This document shows positions 35,798 through 44,214 of a DNA stretch of 64,000 nt, piece after piece. The translations under genes were made by a program, and so were the position numbers. The DNA lies in contig NZ_CANMDB010000002.1 in assembly GCF_947496515.1 (NCBI RefSeq), positions 62,001 through 126,000 on the forward strand. Reading direction: 5' to 3'. Position 1 is the first letter of the stretch. Each line of letters begins with the position of its first letter. This DNA comes from an uncultured Roseobacter sp. (GTDB taxonomy: Bacteria > Pseudomonadota > Alphaproteobacteria > Rhodobacterales > Rhodobacteraceae). A model generated the notes under the pieces. It made no database searches. It was not told where the DNA came from and saw nothing but the letters and a program-made list of their open reading frames with translations.

Positions 35798-38058
35798 ACT
35801 GAGAGTCCTGCTGAAGATTGTGCGGATGCGGGCCCGCTTGTACCAATCGCGTTGGTAATGATGTCGGAGGTGTCAAGAATGAGGGCAATTTGGCCGTCGC
35901 CAAGTATGGTTGCCGCAGCGATTCCTGGTGCTCGGTAGAAACTATCGTCCAGCCCCTTGATCACAACCTGTCGCTGATCTTGGATGCTGTCGATGATCAG
36001 CGCTGCGCGGCTTCCATCTTCATGAGCGATCAGAAGTACGACCGATCCCTCGTAATCGTTGATAGGTTCGCGATAGCCGAGTTCTTTTCCGAGGTCGAAT
36101 AATGGCACAAACCCGCTTCGTACGCGGACGACATGTGCGCCAGGTTTGACCATTTCAACATCCGCGCCTGTCAGTGTAAGTGTTTCGATGACTACATTTA
36201 GCGGTAGGACGAGTGTCTCGTCTGCAACCTGGACAACCATTCCGTCCAAAACGGCAAGAGTGAGAGGCAACGATATTGAAAATGTCGTTCCCTCTCCTGG
36301 AGTGGACGAGATCGAAATACGCCCACCTAAAGATTGAATGGATGTTCGGACGACATCCATCCCAACGCCCCGGCCAGAGAGGTCCGATACGACAGTTGCT
36401 GTGGAAAAGCCGGGCAAGAACAACAGGTTGTCGATCTCTGTGTCTGAAAGTGATGCCTCTGGAGACACCAAACCCTTGTCGGTAGCAATCTGCAGGACTT
36501 TCGGGCGATTGATACCGCCTCCATCATCTGACACTTCAATCACCACGCGACCGGAACGATGCGCGGCGGTCAGGTAGACACGGCCCTGCTCGGGTTTCCC
36601 CGCTGCGACCCGATCTTCTGAATTCTCAAGACCATGGTCTACTGCATTTCGGATCATATGGGTCAGCGGGTCTGCCAACCTTTCGATTACTGTTTTATCG
36701 ACTTCGGTCCCTTCACCCTCCGTATGCAGCCGGACGTCCTTTCCGACGGCTGCCGAGGCCTCCCGGACAATCCGTGACATTCGTTGAAAGAGTGACTTCA
36801 CGGGCTGCGCCCGTATCATCATCACGCTGTCTTGGATATCACGTGTCAGGCGCTGAAATTCTTCCAGCCCATTCATCGCATCTGAATGCGGTGATAGACC
36901 TGATCGCTCCAGACTCTGCGAGAGCATTGCCTGGTTGATGACCAGTTCCCCGACGAGGTTGACCAACCGCTCGATACGATCGAGATCTACGCGCACAACC
37001 GACTTTGCCGCTGCTGGTGCGCTGGCTTTGGCAGGTGCGGTGGATGCGGTAGGAGCTTTTGATGGCGTAGCCTCGGTCGATTTTTCATCCGCTTGGGGTG
37101 TCGTCTGAGTCGCTTCGACGTCGTTTTTCATCTCGGGAGCTTTTTCGGTTGCTTCGGCTTCGGAGTTTTCCGCCGGTGCATCGCTCTCGCACGTCGCTGT
37201 TGGATTTGTGTTGGTGACCGGTTTTTCATCTCCGACTTCCATCACATTAGATTTTTTTTTAATGTCGAGTGTGCACAGACCTTCAACAAATTCAAAAGCT
37301 GCAGAGATTTCAGCTTCGTCAACATCTGCGTCGAGCTCGATGGTCCAAGACAGATAGGCATTTTCGGGTGCGAGGGCATCCAGCTCGGGAAGATCATCGG
37401 CGTGGCACGTGATGACGCATTCACCCATCTCACTGAGTGAGCGAAGCATGTGGAAAGGCTCATTGCCGGTTTCATAGAGGTCGTTGTCGGGTTTGAATTT
37501 GATAACATATCCGGAACCACCTGTTTCAGGAAGCGGGTCCAACGCTGGCAAGGCGGTGTCATCATCCTCGTCGCCGCCACCAAGATCGAGGTCCAGGGAC
37601 AGGGTGGCTGGCTGGAATTCGATTTCCTCGTCTTCGGCCTCGTCTTCCTCGTGCGCTGCATCTTCGCCCAACAGACCATTGAGCAGGCCAAGTAGGTTGG
37701 CAGTTACCTCGTCAGGAAGGGGCCCCTCATCCCTGCTGATCCGAACGAGGTCAGAGAGGTGGTCGGCGCACTGAAAGAAGATCTTTCGCGCTTCTGTGTC
37801 GGGTGACATGCGACCGGCGCGGACTTCGTCAAGAACGGTCTCAAAGCGATGCGCAAAACGGACCAAAGCTTCGAGACCAAAAGCTCCGGCGCCGCCTTTG
37901 ATCGAGTGAACGGCCCGGAAAACGATGTTGATGGTTTCGGGATCATCATCGCCGTCATCAAGAGCTTGCAGGCCGTCCTGAAGCGCTTCCAGCAATTCCT
38001 CGCACTCGATAAAGAACGAGGCGCGGATTTCGGCCATTGGGTCATTGGGATCTGACAT
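35794..38058 (-). CDS. cheA: Chemotaxis histidine kinase CheA
   Basis: A 754-residue kinase with phosphotransfer domain P1 (H51 in AVHSIKGGAGAFG), an acidic linker, a P2-like domain (about 190-280), an Ala/Pro/Thr-rich linker (about 295-370), the P3 dimerisation helix pair, the P4 ATPase (HMIRNAVDHGLE N-box, then DDGGGIN and GRGVGMD), and a CheW-like P5. It phosphorylates the CheYs when receptors signal. Start at ATG 38056-38058, preceded by GAGGAAAG; the frame is open 19 codons upstream. Confidence 0.95.
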   Translation of the reverse strand: MSDPNDPMAEIRASFFIECEELLEALQDGLQALDDGDDDPETINIVFRAVHSIKGGAGAFGLEALVRFAHRFETVLDEVRAGRMSPDTEARKIFFQCADHLSDLVRISRDEGPLPDEVTANLLGLLNGLLGEDAAHEEDEAEDEEIEFQPATLSLDLDLGGGDEDDDTALPALDPLPETGGSGYVIKFKPDNDLYETGNEPFHMLRSLSEMGECVITCHADDLPELDALAPENAYLSWTIELDADVDEAEISAAFEFVEGLCTLDIKKKSNVMEVGDEKPVTNTNPTATCESDAPAENSEAEATEKAPEMKNDVEATQTTPQADEKSTEATPSKAPTASTAPAKASAPAAAKSVVRVDLDRIERLVNLVGELVINQAMLSQSLERSGLSPHSDAMNGLEEFQRLTRDIQDSVMMIRAQPVKSLFQRMSRIVREASAAVGKDVRLHTEGEGTEVDKTVIERLADPLTHMIRNAVDHGLENSEDRVAAGKPEQGRVYLTAAHRSGRVVIEVSDDGGGINRPKVLQIATDKGLVSPEASLSDTEIDNLLFLPGFSTATVVSDLSGRGVGMDVVRTSIQSLGGRISISSTPGEGTTFSISLPLTLAVLDGMVVQVADETLVLPLNVVIETLTLTGADVEMVKPGAHVVRVRSGFVPLFDLGKELGYREPINDYEGSVVLLIAHEDGSRAALIIDSIQDQRQVVIKGLDDSFYRAPGIAAATILGDGQIALILDTSDIITNAIGTSGPASAQSSAGLSV

Positions 38059-38068
38059 ATTTCTTTCC

Positions 38069-38434
38069 TCAGCCTGCGACCATCTGCAATGCTTTGACCA
38101 GTTTCGCAGGATCAAACGGTTTTACGATCCAGCCTGTCGCCCCAGCGTCACGGGCGCGTGCCTTGAGCTCTGGTGCAGCTTCAGTCGTCAAAACGAGAAT
38201 GGGTGTGGCGCGGTGCTGGTCCTGCCCACGCACGGCATCTATAAATCCAAAACCATCCATGCGCGGCATGTTGATATCAGTAATAATGGCGTCAGGTTGA
38301 AGACCATCGAGTACCTCGATCCCGTGTACGCCATCGTCTGCTGTGTGCACCGTAAAACCGGCAGGTGTCAGAGCAAGGCGTATCATATCACGCATCGTTC
38401 TGCTGTCATCAACTGCGAGTATTTCCAGGCTCAT
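38069..38434 (-). CDS. cheY: CheY response regulator (first copy)
   Basis: A 121-residue receiver: VDDSRTMRDMIRLAL with the acidic pair D9-D10, phospho-acceptor D53 in ITDINMPRMDGFGF, the conserved Thr in VLTTEA, and the Lys in GWIVKPFDP. A typical CheY next to cheA, 10 bp upstream of it. The ATG overlaps the stop of the STAS gene (ATGA). Confidence 0.95.
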   Translation of the reverse strand: MSLEILAVDDSRTMRDMIRLALTPAGFTVHTADDGVHGIEVLDGLQPDAIITDINMPRMDGFGFIDAVRGQDQHRATPILVLTTEAAPELKARARDAGATGWIVKPFDPAKLVKALQMVAG

Positions 38435-38706
38435 GGCTGCCCCCTCGAAATTGTTTCCGGTGTCACGCCCATCACGCGCAGCTGATCAATGACCCGATCA
38501 GATGCGTTGATCACCGAAACCGAAATACCGTCGGCAACCTTGCTCTTGGCCGCTGCAAGCATCACCTGCAGGCACAACGCTCCTAGATGTTTGACGTCTG
38601 ATAGATCCATCACGAGCTCGTCGCCCTTGTGATCGGTCAAAGTCGATTTCAATGCGGCCGCTGCGGAGAGGTCGAGCCGTGGCTGGAGCTTAACCGGATC
38701 ACTCAT
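38431..38706 (-). CDS. STAS-domain protein at the head of the chemotaxis operon
   Basis: A 91-residue STAS fold: LDLSAAAALKSTL, then MDLSDVKHLGALCLQVMLAA and a C-terminal VINASDRVIDQLRVMGV. The usual phosphorylatable DSSG turn is replaced by HLGALC, so regulation by Ser phosphorylation of the SpoIIAA type is unlikely. First gene of STAS-cheY-cheA-cheW-cheR-cheY-unknown. Preceded by AGGAGAGCC. Confidence 0.85.
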   Translation of the reverse strand: MSDPVKLQPRLDLSAAAALKSTLTDHKGDELVMDLSDVKHLGALCLQVMLAAAKSKVADGISVSVINASDRVIDQLRVMGVTPETISRGQP

Positions 38707-38876
38707 GTGGCTCTCCTAACTGGGACCAAACTGGCAAGATCATCGCGCTCTCCACGTCCACTTAAAAATCAACTCTCGGGTTGTAGAGCGCAGGACGTTA
38801 AGACCGGGTTACTCGAAAAGATCTTTTTCAGGATCTGCAGATCCCGGCTCCTGACAGCAGTTTGGTATGCACGCGA

Positions 38877-38906
38877 GAAAAAGCCCCGGTGCATCTGCAT
38901 CGGGGC
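38877..38906 (-). terminator. Rho-independent terminator of the methyltransferase operon
   Basis: GCCCCGATGC and GCACCGGGGC (minus strand) form a ten-base stem around AGA, followed by five T on that strand. It lies 26 bp beyond the stop of the pterin-binding gene. Confidence 0.8.
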
Positions 38907-38931
38907 CAAACCTGCCTTTTCACAATAGATT

Positions 38932-40014
38932 TCAGGCGCGTCGGCGACGTCCGCCAGCCCGGCCAGCGCGGCCCCGACCTTCCTGCCCCGGTTTCGGCGC
39001 TTCCTTGTTGAAAGCGATCCAAGCGCCGCCATGAGGGTCGTTGTCGGTCAAAAAATTGGCGGCGCGGATCGCCTCCATCTCCTTGCCGGGCCGCGGCGCG
39101 GTCGAGCCCAGACCTGTCAGCTGACAGAAAACCTCCGGGTCAATCCCTGCGGGTACCGTGAAACCCGCCGCCACAAGCTCCTGCATTTTCGCCTCGATCT
39201 TTGTGGCGGAAACGGGCAGTGCCACCGGGTTCATGATGGCCGAGGTCATACCCGCACCCATTGCCATGGGAAGAAAAGCGTTGTTGATGCCGTGCCGGTT
39301 CGGCAGCCCGAAAGAGATGTTGGAGGCGCCGCAGGTGGTGTTGACGCCCAATTCCTCACGAAGACGCCGCACCAGAGTTAAGACCTGCTTGCCTGCGGTG
39401 GCCATGGCCCCAATGGGCATCACCAGCGGGTCCACGACAATGTCATGGGCCGGAATGCCGAAATCCGCCGCGCGCTCGACGATTTTCTTTGCAACGTCAA
39501 AGCGGACCTCCGGGTCCTCGGAAATGCCGGTATCGTCGTTGGAGATGGCCACGACCGGCACGTTATACTTCTTGACGAGTGGCAGCACGATCTCCAGCCG
39601 CTCTTCCTCGCCGGTCACGGAGTTCAGCAGCGGACGGCCCTCCGCTGCGGCGAGGCCCGATTCAAGCGCGCCGGGTACGGAGCTATCAATGCAAAGGGGC
39701 ACGTCGACGATGGCCTGAACCCGCTCCACCAACGCCCTCATCAGCGGTGGCTCGACAAAGTTGTTGTCCGCATAGCGGGCATCTTCGGCCATCTTGTTGG
39801 TGAAGACGGCGCCGGAATTGATGTCGAGCACTATGGCACCGGCCGCGACCTGCGCTAAGGCGTCTGCTTCGACGGTCGAGAAATCCCCCGCCTCCAATTC
39901 CAGTGCCAGCTTCTTGCGCCCGGTGGGGTTGATCCGCTCTCCGATCACGCAAAAGGGCTCGTCAAAGCCGATGATCGCGGTCTTGGTCTTGGATTCGACG
40001 ATAGTGCGGGTCAT
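38932..40014 (-). CDS. Methyltetrahydrofolate-binding (pterin-binding) methyltransferase, likely component of a split methionine synthase
   Basis: A 360-residue TIM-barrel protein of the pterin-binding family (dihydropteroate synthase/MetH domain). FCVIGERINPTGRKK is the MetH-like opening. Then come DINSGAVF, VPLCIDSSVPGALESGL, VVAISNDDTGI and NTTCGASNISFGLPNRHGINNAF. A basic Arg/Gly/Ala-rich tail follows after about residue 340. It lacks the homocysteine and cobalamin domains of full MetH. In Roseobacters a three-part split MetH is known, and the adjacent metF-like gene supports a role with 5-methyl-THF. Specific participation in methionine synthesis is inference; corrinoid-dependent demethylation is an alternative. 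Confidence 0.82.
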   Translation of the reverse strand: MTRTIVESKTKTAIIGFDEPFCVIGERINPTGRKKLALELEAGDFSTVEADALAQVAAGAIVLDINSGAVFTNKMAEDARYADNNFVEPPLMRALVERVQAIVDVPLCIDSSVPGALESGLAAAEGRPLLNSVTGEEERLEIVLPLVKKYNVPVVAISNDDTGISEDPEVRFDVAKKIVERAADFGIPAHDIVVDPLVMPIGAMATAGKQVLTLVRRLREELGVNTTCGASNISFGLPNRHGINNAFLPMAMGAGMTSAIMNPVALPVSATKIEAKMQELVAAGFTVPAGIDPEVFCQLTGLGSTAPRPGKEMEAIRAANFLTDNDPHGGAWIAFNKEAPKPGQEGRGRAGRAGGRRRRA

Positions 40015-40029
40015 GGATGTGTCCTTGGA

Positions 40030-40956
40030 TCAGGCGTTTGCGGGCCGGGCGGCGGCGCCACCGTTCTGGGTCGCCCAGGCGGCGTTGGTCTTGATCCCAC
40101 CAAGCGGGAAGAAATGAACCTGGTCGATGTTGAAATCGGGGTTGGCTGCCTTGTGCGCGGCCAGGGCGGCAACAACATCGGTCGGCTCGTAGGGCAGCAG
40201 CAGCTTGGTGACATCCATCGCGCGCTTTTGCAGGACCTTGAGCGAGGGGCCCACACCGCAGGCAATGGCAAATTTGATCAGCGTCTGCAGTTTGGCGGGC
40301 CCCGCGATGCCGATGTGGATGGGCAGGGTAATGCCCTGAGCGGCCAGATCGTCTGCCCAGGCGATGATGGGGTCGGCGTCAAAGGCGAACTGCGTAGCCA
40401 GCGCCATCTTGGCATCGGTTCGGCTTTGAAAGTCGTTCTTCCAGCGCAGTGCAGCCGTCACATTGGTCATCGAGCCATCGGCATCAATGTCACGGTTGCC
40501 TTCGGGGTGACCCGCCACATGCAGCCGTTCAAAGCCCGCTTCGTCAAAGAGCCCGGTTTCCATCAGCTGCATAGAGCTGTCGAACGCGCCCACAGGTCTT
40601 GCGATACCACCGGCGAGCAAAAGCGCCTGTTTCACGTTCGCTTCGCCCTGATAGCGCGCGATCCAGTCGGCAAGCGTCGCGCGATCCTTGATGATGCGTG
40701 CGGGAAAATGCGGCATCACCGGATAGCCCTCGGCGTTCAGTCGTTTCGCTGTCGCGGCCATTTCCTCGATGGGGGTGCCTTCGATGTGGGCGATATAGAC
40801 GCGGGTACCTTCGGGCAGCAGATCCTGAAAGCTCTCCACCTTCTCTGCCGTCCGCGGCATCACCTCAATGGAATAGCCTTCAAGAAAGGCCTCGACCCGG
40901 TGGTCTGCAGGGGTCGGTGCCGCAGTCGTCTTCTTCTTGAAATTGAGCAGAGCCAT
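40030..40956 (-). CDS. Methylenetetrahydrofolate reductase-family protein (MetF-like)
   Basis: A 308-residue protein with a MetF-type flavin TIM-barrel pattern: SIEVMPRTAEKVESFQDLLP, then TRVYIAHIEG, NVKQALLLAGG, HVAGHPEGN, and FAFDADPIIAWADDLAAQG with THIGIAGPA-like continuation (PIHIGIAGPA). It would reduce 5,10-methylene-THF to 5-methyl-THF, the substrate of the pterin-binding protein encoded next. It departs from canonical MetF in several motifs, so substrate identity is not certain. Confidence 0.85.
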   Translation of the reverse strand: MALLNFKKKTTAAPTPADHRVEAFLEGYSIEVMPRTAEKVESFQDLLPEGTRVYIAHIEGTPIEEMAATAKRLNAEGYPVMPHFPARIIKDRATLADWIARYQGEANVKQALLLAGGIARPVGAFDSSMQLMETGLFDEAGFERLHVAGHPEGNRDIDADGSMTNVTAALRWKNDFQSRTDAKMALATQFAFDADPIIAWADDLAAQGITLPIHIGIAGPAKLQTLIKFAIACGVGPSLKVLQKRAMDVTKLLLPYEPTDVVAALAAHKAANPDFNIDQVHFFPLGGIKTNAAWATQNGGAAARPANA

Positions 40957-41004
40957 CAGAGCCTCCAGTCGGCAGTGCAGGGAAGAAAAGGGAAGGGCCA
41001 GCGG

Positions 41005-41301
41005 TTAGGCCCAGCCGTCGTTGTCGATCAGCGCCTTGATGCGCGCGCGGTCATACTCAGCATCCAGGCGAGTGGCCTGCGCATCGGCAATCGCATCCGG
41101 TTCCCCGTCAACCGAGAACGGCGCCGCCTTGCGCCACTCGGAGAGATACGCATCACTCTCCGCGGCGCCCACCTTCATGGCGGCCCGGTCGATGGCCTGT
41201 TCAAAGCGCTCGGGCAGCGGGCGCTTGGACCCACGCCGCCCCTTGCCGACGATCACCTGTGCCGGGATATCGCGCCAGTAGACAATGGTGACATCAGGCA
41301 T
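41005..41301 (-). CDS. Small protein of the PF13769 (virulence-factor) family in the folate operon
   Basis: A 98-residue soluble protein beginning MPDVTIVYWRDIPAQVIVGK followed by GRRGSKRPLPERFEQAIDRA. This opening is recognisable from the PF13769 family, whose name derives from staphylococcal CvfC and says nothing about function here. It stands immediately upstream of the MetF-like and pterin-binding genes in the same orientation, an arrangement that suggests a helper role in one-carbon or corrinoid methyl transfer. Biochemical activity is unknown. Confidence 0.75.
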   Translation of the reverse strand: MPDVTIVYWRDIPAQVIVGKGRRGSKRPLPERFEQAIDRAAMKVGAAESDAYLSEWRKAAPFSVDGEPDAIADAQATRLDAEYDRARIKALIDNDGWA

Positions 41302-41580
41302 GGCTGATTCCTTACTGTAACTCTTCTTCTGTCTAGCGGCACATCATCTAAGACCAAGGCTGGTTTTCGACAAGAAATCCGCTGTCCGCGACTTGGTTAC
41401 GCTACCGCAAAGCCGTTCCAGCGACGAGGGGCAGGGGCCATCATATTTCTCATGAAGACCATGTGGCGGGGTTGATGGCTTCCGCTCGGCGCTTTGTGGC
41501 GCTCTTGTCCGTTGCCGATGCTTGCCAGCGCAGACGGTAGGCAGTACGCTTGACCCAACTCGAATTGAAAGGCGCGAAAG

Positions 41581-42696
41581 ATGGCGCCACAGCGTCCCAA
41601 AGGTGCGGGCGCGCTCGATAAAACGACGGCTCTGAGCCCCGCGCCAGTTCCGTCCAGATCAGGTGAGCTTTATGCAGCACTCGATCTGGGCACTAATAGT
41701 TGCCGCATGTTGATCGCCCAGCCGCGAGGCACGGGCTTTCATGTGGTCGATAGCTTCTCCAAATCCGTGCAACTGGGCGCGGGTCTCGAACGCACGGGCC
41801 GTCTGTCGCGCGGGTCCATGTCGCGCACCATCCAAGCGCTGCGGATCTGCCAGCAAAAACTGCGTCGCAACAAGGTTCGGCGCATGCGGCTGGTGGCGAC
41901 CGAAGCCTGCCGTCGGGCGTTGAACGCCCGTGAGTTCATTCGCCGTGTGCACCGCGAAACAGGGTTGAAGCTCGACATCATCAAGCCGCAGGAAGAAGCG
42001 CAGCTGGCCGTGATCTCCTGCGCGCCACTGGTCAGCCACAGCACAGAGAACCTGCTGGTCGTGGACATCGGCGGCGGCTCGACGGAGCTTGTCTGGATCG
42101 ATCTGGCTGACGTTCCTCCCCGCGACAGACCGCAGGCGATCATGCGGCTGCACAGTGGGTTTCAGCAGGCGGTGTCCGATCTGCCGGCCGCCCGTGTGGT
42201 GGATTGGATTTCGGTCCCGCTCGGTGTGGCGACACTGCGCGATCAATTCAACGATGTGGAAGACGACGCGGCGCGCTTCGCCCTGATGAGTTGGTTTTTT
42301 GAGGAAAATCTCGCTGATTTCACCCCCTATCATGACACGCAACCGCACAGGAAATTCCAGATTGTCGGCACCTCCGGCACCGTGACGACAGTTGCTGCCA
42401 GTCATCTGGGGTTGAAGCGTTATGACCGGACCAAGGTCGATGGATTGCACATGACCTCCGAACAGATTGACCGGGTCATCCGATCCTATCTTGCGCTTGG
42501 CCCCGAAGGACGAAGGGCCGATCCGCGGATCGGCCAGGACCGGCAAGCGTTGATCATGTCGGGCTCGGCCATTCTGCAGGCGCTCATGCGCTGTTGGCCG
42601 ACCGACAGGCTGTCGGTGGCGGACCGCGGTCTGCGTGAGGGGTTGCTCTACGCACAGATGAGCGCGGACGGCGTATTGGAAGAGGGCGTGCTCTGA
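41581..42696 (+). CDS. Ppx/GppA family phosphatase
   Basis: A 371-residue exopolyphosphatase/pppGpp phosphohydrolase-type ASKHA protein. After an N-terminal tail of about 28 residues come [14 protein letters not shown] (phosphate-1 loop), [31 protein letters not shown] (phosphate-2) and [12 protein letters not shown] (adenosine motif). The DIGGGSTE motif is diagnostic. Length suits the short single-lobe form. Its TGA overlaps the rlmE ATG (TGATG), so it is co-translated with the rRNA methyltransferase. Confidence 0.92.
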   Translation: MAPQRPKGAGALDKTTALSPAPVPSRSGELYAALDLGTNSCRMLIAQPRGTGFHVVDSFSKSVQLGAGLERTGRLSRGSMSRTIQALRICQQKLRRNKVRRMRLVATEACRRALNAREFIRRVHRETGLKLDIIKPQEEAQLAVISCAPLVSHSTENLLVVDIGGGSTELVWIDLADVPPRDRPQAIMRLHSGFQQAVSDLPAARVVDWISVPLGVATLRDQFNDVEDDAARFALMSWFFEENLADFTPYHDTQPHRKFQIVGTSGTVTTVAASHLGLKRYDRTKVDGLHMTSEQIDRVIRSYLALGPEGRRADPRIGQDRQALIMSGSAILQALMRCWPTDRLSVADRGLREGLLYAQMSADGVLEEGVL

Positions 42697-43418
42697 TGGC
42701 AAAGACACCGCGTGGCAAGAATACCTCCGGGCGTGGGCAGCGCGATCTGAAGGTCAAAGTGAAATCTGCCCGTGGGCGCAAGCTCAGCTCGACACGATGG
42801 CTGCAGCGGCAGTTGAACGACCCTTACGTGCGGCGGGCCAAAGCCGAAGGCTACCGCGGCCGGGCAGCCTTCAAGATCATGGAATTGGACGACAAATACC
42901 GCTTTCTGGTGCCGGGCGCCCGGGTGGTTGATCTGGGCGCGGCGCCCGGTGGCTGGTGTCAGGTCGCGGTGCCGCGTGTCAATGCGCTCGGCGAGAAGTC
43001 CGGCAAGGCCGTGGGCCGCATCCTCGGGGTCGATCTGCAGCCGATGGAACCCATTGCAGGGTGCGAGTTGCACCAGCTGGACTTCATGGCCGATGATGCG
43101 GACCTGCGCGTCAAGGAATGGCTGGGCGGACCGGCGGATGTGGTGATGTCCGACATGGCCGCCAGCAGTTCCGGGCACAAACAGACTGACCACCTGCGGA
43201 TCATCGCGCTGTGCGAGGCGGCTGCATACTTCGCCTTTGATGTGCTGGAAGAAGGCGGCACCTTCGTCGCCAAAGTCCTCGCAGGGGGGGCCGAGGGCGG
43301 GTTACAGGCCCTGTTGAAGCAGCGATTCTCCAAGGTTGCGAACATAAAACCTCCGGCCTCGCGTGCCGATAGCTCCGAGAAATTCGTTGTAGCGACAGGG
43401 TTTCGCGGCGAAATCTGA
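42696..43418 (+). CDS. rlmE: 23S rRNA (uridine-2'-O)-methyltransferase RlmE (FtsJ/RrmJ)
   Basis: A 240-residue FtsJ methyltransferase acting on U2552 of 23S rRNA. Signatures: [19 protein letters not shown] loop [38 protein letters not shown] and FVAKVL. The first 30 residues are Lys/Arg-rich and contact RNA. The start ATG overlaps the ppx/gppA stop as TGATG. Confidence 0.95.
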   Translation: MAKTPRGKNTSGRGQRDLKVKVKSARGRKLSSTRWLQRQLNDPYVRRAKAEGYRGRAAFKIMELDDKYRFLVPGARVVDLGAAPGGWCQVAVPRVNALGEKSGKAVGRILGVDLQPMEPIAGCELHQLDFMADDADLRVKEWLGGPADVVMSDMAASSSGHKQTDHLRIIALCEAAAYFAFDVLEEGGTFVAKVLAGGAEGGLQALLKQRFSKVANIKPPASRADSSEKFVVATGFRGEI

Positions 43419-43506
43419 GGCATTTACCGCGCGTTAAAGCACCTTTGGCTACCGTAGGGCGTCTTCAAGCGCCGAGCGCGCTGTGTGCAGAGAAAAGGAT
43501 GCATTG

Positions 43507-44079
43507 ATGTTTCGCAATTTTGTAATGGCCACGCCGCTGGTCTTCGCCGCTACGGCTGCGCTGGCCGTGGATGCACCGCCCGCCATGACAGCTTTCGTTG
43601 AGGCCGAGATCATGTCGTGGGCGCAAGGTCCCGAGGTGATTGCTGCGGTCAATGAGCAAAACGCGCGCACTACCAGCGCGACGTCGGATCAGATCACCGC
43701 GTGGGACACCGCTTGGCGTGCTGAGGTCGGACAAACAGACCAGCCGATGATCAGCGAAGTAATCGAACATCCGCTCTCCGCTGCGCTGCGCGATCAGGTG
43801 GCCGCTTCCGGCGGACGGATCACAGAGCTGTTCGTCATGGATGCTCAGGGCTTGAACGTTGCGGCCAGCGACATCACGTCGGATTACTGGCAGGGTGACG
43901 AGGCAAAGCACAGTGAGACCTATGGCGCCGGTCCCGGTGCGGTCTTTGTTGACGAAATTGAGCTGGATGAAAGTACCCAGACCTATCAGGGTCAGGTGTC
44001 ATTTACCTTGACGGATCCCGCCACAGGAGAGGCTGTCGGAGCCGTGACCGTTGGTCTGAATGCTGAGTCTTTCTACTAA
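43507..44079 (+). CDS. Periplasmic protein of unknown function, possibly a single PDC/dCache-like sensor domain
   Basis: A 190-residue secreted protein. The signal peptide (residues 1-22, ending ALAVDA) is preceded by AAAAGGA. The mature part has a helical first half and a beta-rich second half with ITELFVMDAQGLNVAASDIT and SDYWQGDEAKHSETYG, a pattern seen in periplasmic sensing domains of chemoreceptors and kinases (LFVxDxxGxxVA...SDYWQGDE). It is not fused to a signalling module here. The function is unknown. Confidence 0.75.
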   Translation: MFRNFVMATPLVFAATAALAVDAPPAMTAFVEAEIMSWAQGPEVIAAVNEQNARTTSATSDQITAWDTAWRAEVGQTDQPMISEVIEHPLSAALRDQVAASGGRITELFVMDAQGLNVAASDITSDYWQGDEAKHSETYGAGPGAVFVDEIELDESTQTYQGQVSFTLTDPATGEAVGAVTVGLNAESFY

Positions 44080-44135
44080 GACCAGCAGTGCACGGCGCGA
44101 AGACTAATCGCCCTGCTTGCCTCTTACAGTTACCA

Positions 44136-44170
44136 AAAAGCGCGCCCCTATTGGGACGCGCAATTTTTAT
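44136..44170 (+). terminator. Rho-independent terminator, convergent genes
   Basis: GCGCGCCCC (44140-44148) pairs with GGGACGCGC (44153-44161) around TATT, followed by AATTTTTAT. It follows the periplasmic-protein gene; on the other strand the A-run gives a T-run too, so it may serve both convergent genes. Confidence 0.75.
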
Positions 44171-44214
44171 AGGCAGTGATCGTCGGGGCGGCTAAACCGC
44201 GGCCCCGATGGTGA

